Source: Chloroflexota bacterium (lineage in GTDB: Bacteria > Chloroflexota > Dehalococcoidia > GIF9 > UBA5620). From it: DNA of 14,906 nt. Position 1 is the first letter of the stretch. Each line of letters opens with the position of its first letter. Below, in pieces: positions 13,718 to 14,906 of the stretch. The stretch is taken from the NCBI GenBank assembly GCA_026389735.1, contig JAPLHH010000025.1, positions 1 to 14,906 of the forward strand, read 5' to 3'. Below the pieces are notes generated by a model that saw only the letters and a list, made by a program, of their open reading frames with translations, ran no database searches and was not told the origin of the DNA. The position numbers and the translations under genes are program-made.

Positions 13718-14906
13718 TCAGTTCAGCTCTTGTGTTATCCCCTCCCCCGATAAGGCTCCAGCGGCGGCCCGAATCACAATTTTCTCACCGTCATAGTCTA
13801 CCTTCAAAGTATCGCCGGGGCTGAACTCACCACGGAGTAGAGCTTCAGAAAGCTTATCCTCAATCTCATTCTGAATCACACGGCGCAGAGGCCGCGCCCC
13901 GAAAGTCGGGTCATAGCCTTTTTCACACAGAAAATCTCTGGCAGCGTCGGTGATCTCCAGCTTCAGATTCTTCTCGCCTAATGACTTAGCCACCTGGCTG
14001 AGCATCAAATCGACGATTTGGCGAATTTGCTCTTTACTGAGAGAATGGAAAACGACCACTTCATCAATGCGATTTAGAAACTCAGGCAGGAAGGTCGTCT
14101 TTAGCTCCGCCAGCACTTTTTCCTTCATCTTCTCGTATTCAGTTTGGCGATGCCTTTCCTCATCGGTCCGAGCAGCGAAGCCTATGCCCATAGCGCCTTT
14201 TATATGCTTAGCGCCGACGTTGCTCGTCATAACCACTATACTGTTGCGAAAATCAACACGGCGCCCTTTGGCATCGGTCAAGTGGCCATCATCAAAAATC
14301 TGGAGCAATATATTAAAAACATCAGGGTGCGCCTTCTCAATCTCATCGAGTAGTATCACGCAATAGGGCTTTCGCCTCACTGCCTCAGTTAATTGCCCTC
14401 CCTCGTCATAGCCTACATATCCTGGAGGAGCACCAACCAATCGAGCCACAGTATGTCGCTCCATGAATTCAGACATATCAAGCCGGACCATGGCATCTTC
14501 GCTGCCGAACATGAACTCGGCTAGAGCCCTAACCAACTCAGTCTTGCCCACTCCTGTCGGCCCAAGAAAAATAAAGCTACCAATCGGATGGCGAGGTTCC
14601 TTCAAGCCGGCTCGGGCACGCCTCACCGCCTTAGACACAACATTTATAGCCTCGTCTTGACCAACAATGCGGCGGTGCAAAGCCTCCTCCATTTGCAGCA
14701 GGCGGCTGGACTCATCGGTGGTCAAGCGCACTACAGGGATTCCAGTCCACATACTGACCACCTCGGCGATATCTTCCTCGGTCACAACTGGCTTCTCCTG
14801 CTGCTGCTCTGCCTGCCACTTCTGCTCCAGGTTATTGATTTTGTCCACCAACTGAACTTCCCGATCGCGCAGCTCGGCAGCATGCTCATACTCTTTAGAT
14901 GAAATG
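13718..14906 (-). CDS. clpC: ATP-dependent Clp protease ATP-binding subunit ClpC (C-terminal part)
   Basis: ClpC is a hexameric AAA+ unfoldase that feeds proteins to ClpP in the cytoplasm. About 395 codons are visible and the frame runs on past the window edge, so the N-terminal domain and first ATPase are outside. The visible part starts with the UVR-like middle segment (SKEYEHAAELRDRE), which marks ClpC rather than ClpA or ClpX. The linker TEEDIAEVVSMWTGIPV follows, then the second AAA+ module: Walker A GPTGVGKTEL, the pore loop GYVGYDEGG, Walker B VILLDEIEKAH, sensor 1 MTSNVG, the Arg finger region FLNRIDEVVVFH, and the small domain with FGARPLRRVIQNEIED. The tail ends GEGITQELN, without an extra domain. 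It is closed by its own terminator, so it is transcribed separately from radA. Confidence 0.96.
   Translation of the reverse strand, partial: ISSKEYEHAAELRDREVQLVDKINNLEQKWQAEQQQEKPVVTEEDIAEVVSMWTGIPVVRLTTDESSRLLQMEEALHRRIVGQDEAINVVSKAVRRARAGLKEPRHPIGSFIFLGPTGVGKTELVRALAEFMFGSEDAMVRLDMSEFMERHTVARLVGAPPGYVGYDEGGQLTEAVRRKPYCVILLDEIEKAHPDVFNILLQIFDDGHLTDAKGRRVDFRNSIVVMTSNVGAKHIKGAMGIGFAARTDEERHRQTEYEKMKEKVLAELKTTFLPEFLNRIDEVVVFHSLSKEQIRQIVDLMLSQVAKSLGEKNLKLEITDAARDFLCEKGYDPTFGARPLRRVIQNEIEDKLSEALLRGEFSPGDTLKVDYDGEKIVIRAAAGALSGEGITQELN

Overview
The window looks like a bacterial chromosome segment from the Chloroflexota, most likely class Dehalococcoidia. The basis is the run clpC - radA - ispD - ispF - cysE/cysS on one strand, which I recall as a core gene order in Dehalococcoides relatives, and the many small 'TGTCATTGCGAG...' palindromic repeats between genes. 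This is pattern recognition from memory, not a database result.

Layout. Positions 1-696 (minus strand) carry a PadR-type regulator and, downstream, the first 31 codons of a small membrane protein cut by the window edge. A near-consensus promoter and a 20-bp perfect palindrome sit in front of padR. Positions 706-1047 are non-coding and repeat-rich. A metallo-beta-lactamase-fold hydrolase follows on the plus strand (1048-1728). Positions 1729 to about 6400 form an A+T-richer accessory block. It holds a nucleotidyltransferase/HEPN pair (toxin-antitoxin-like, with the HEPN reading frame broken by a -1 frameshift). A 76-bp copy of the 3' end of the hydrolase gene follows the pair, and then comes a 1,099-residue minus-strand protein joining an N-terminal DUF4062 (TIR-like) domain to a long Asp-box beta-propeller region. 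This last gene is the best candidate in the window for an undescribed, probably defence-related, system.

From about 6660 onward the content is core metabolism. gatB (amidotransferase subunit B) and secG (translocon subunit) overlap on the plus strand. They converge, across a composite repeat, on a minus-strand series radA -> ispD -> ispF -> cysE -> cysS (DNA repair, isoprenoid precursor synthesis, serine acetylation, cysteinyl-tRNA synthesis). Several of these genes overlap or nearly abut. clpC, incomplete at the right edge, lies upstream and ends in its own hairpin terminator.

Copies or part-copies of the palindromic repeat lie at five places: upstream of the hydrolase, between secG and cysS, between ispF and cysE, inside the 5' end of ispD, and between clpC and radA. 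The ispD copy is in frame and is translated. No tRNA, rRNA, CRISPR array, transposase or integrase was seen.
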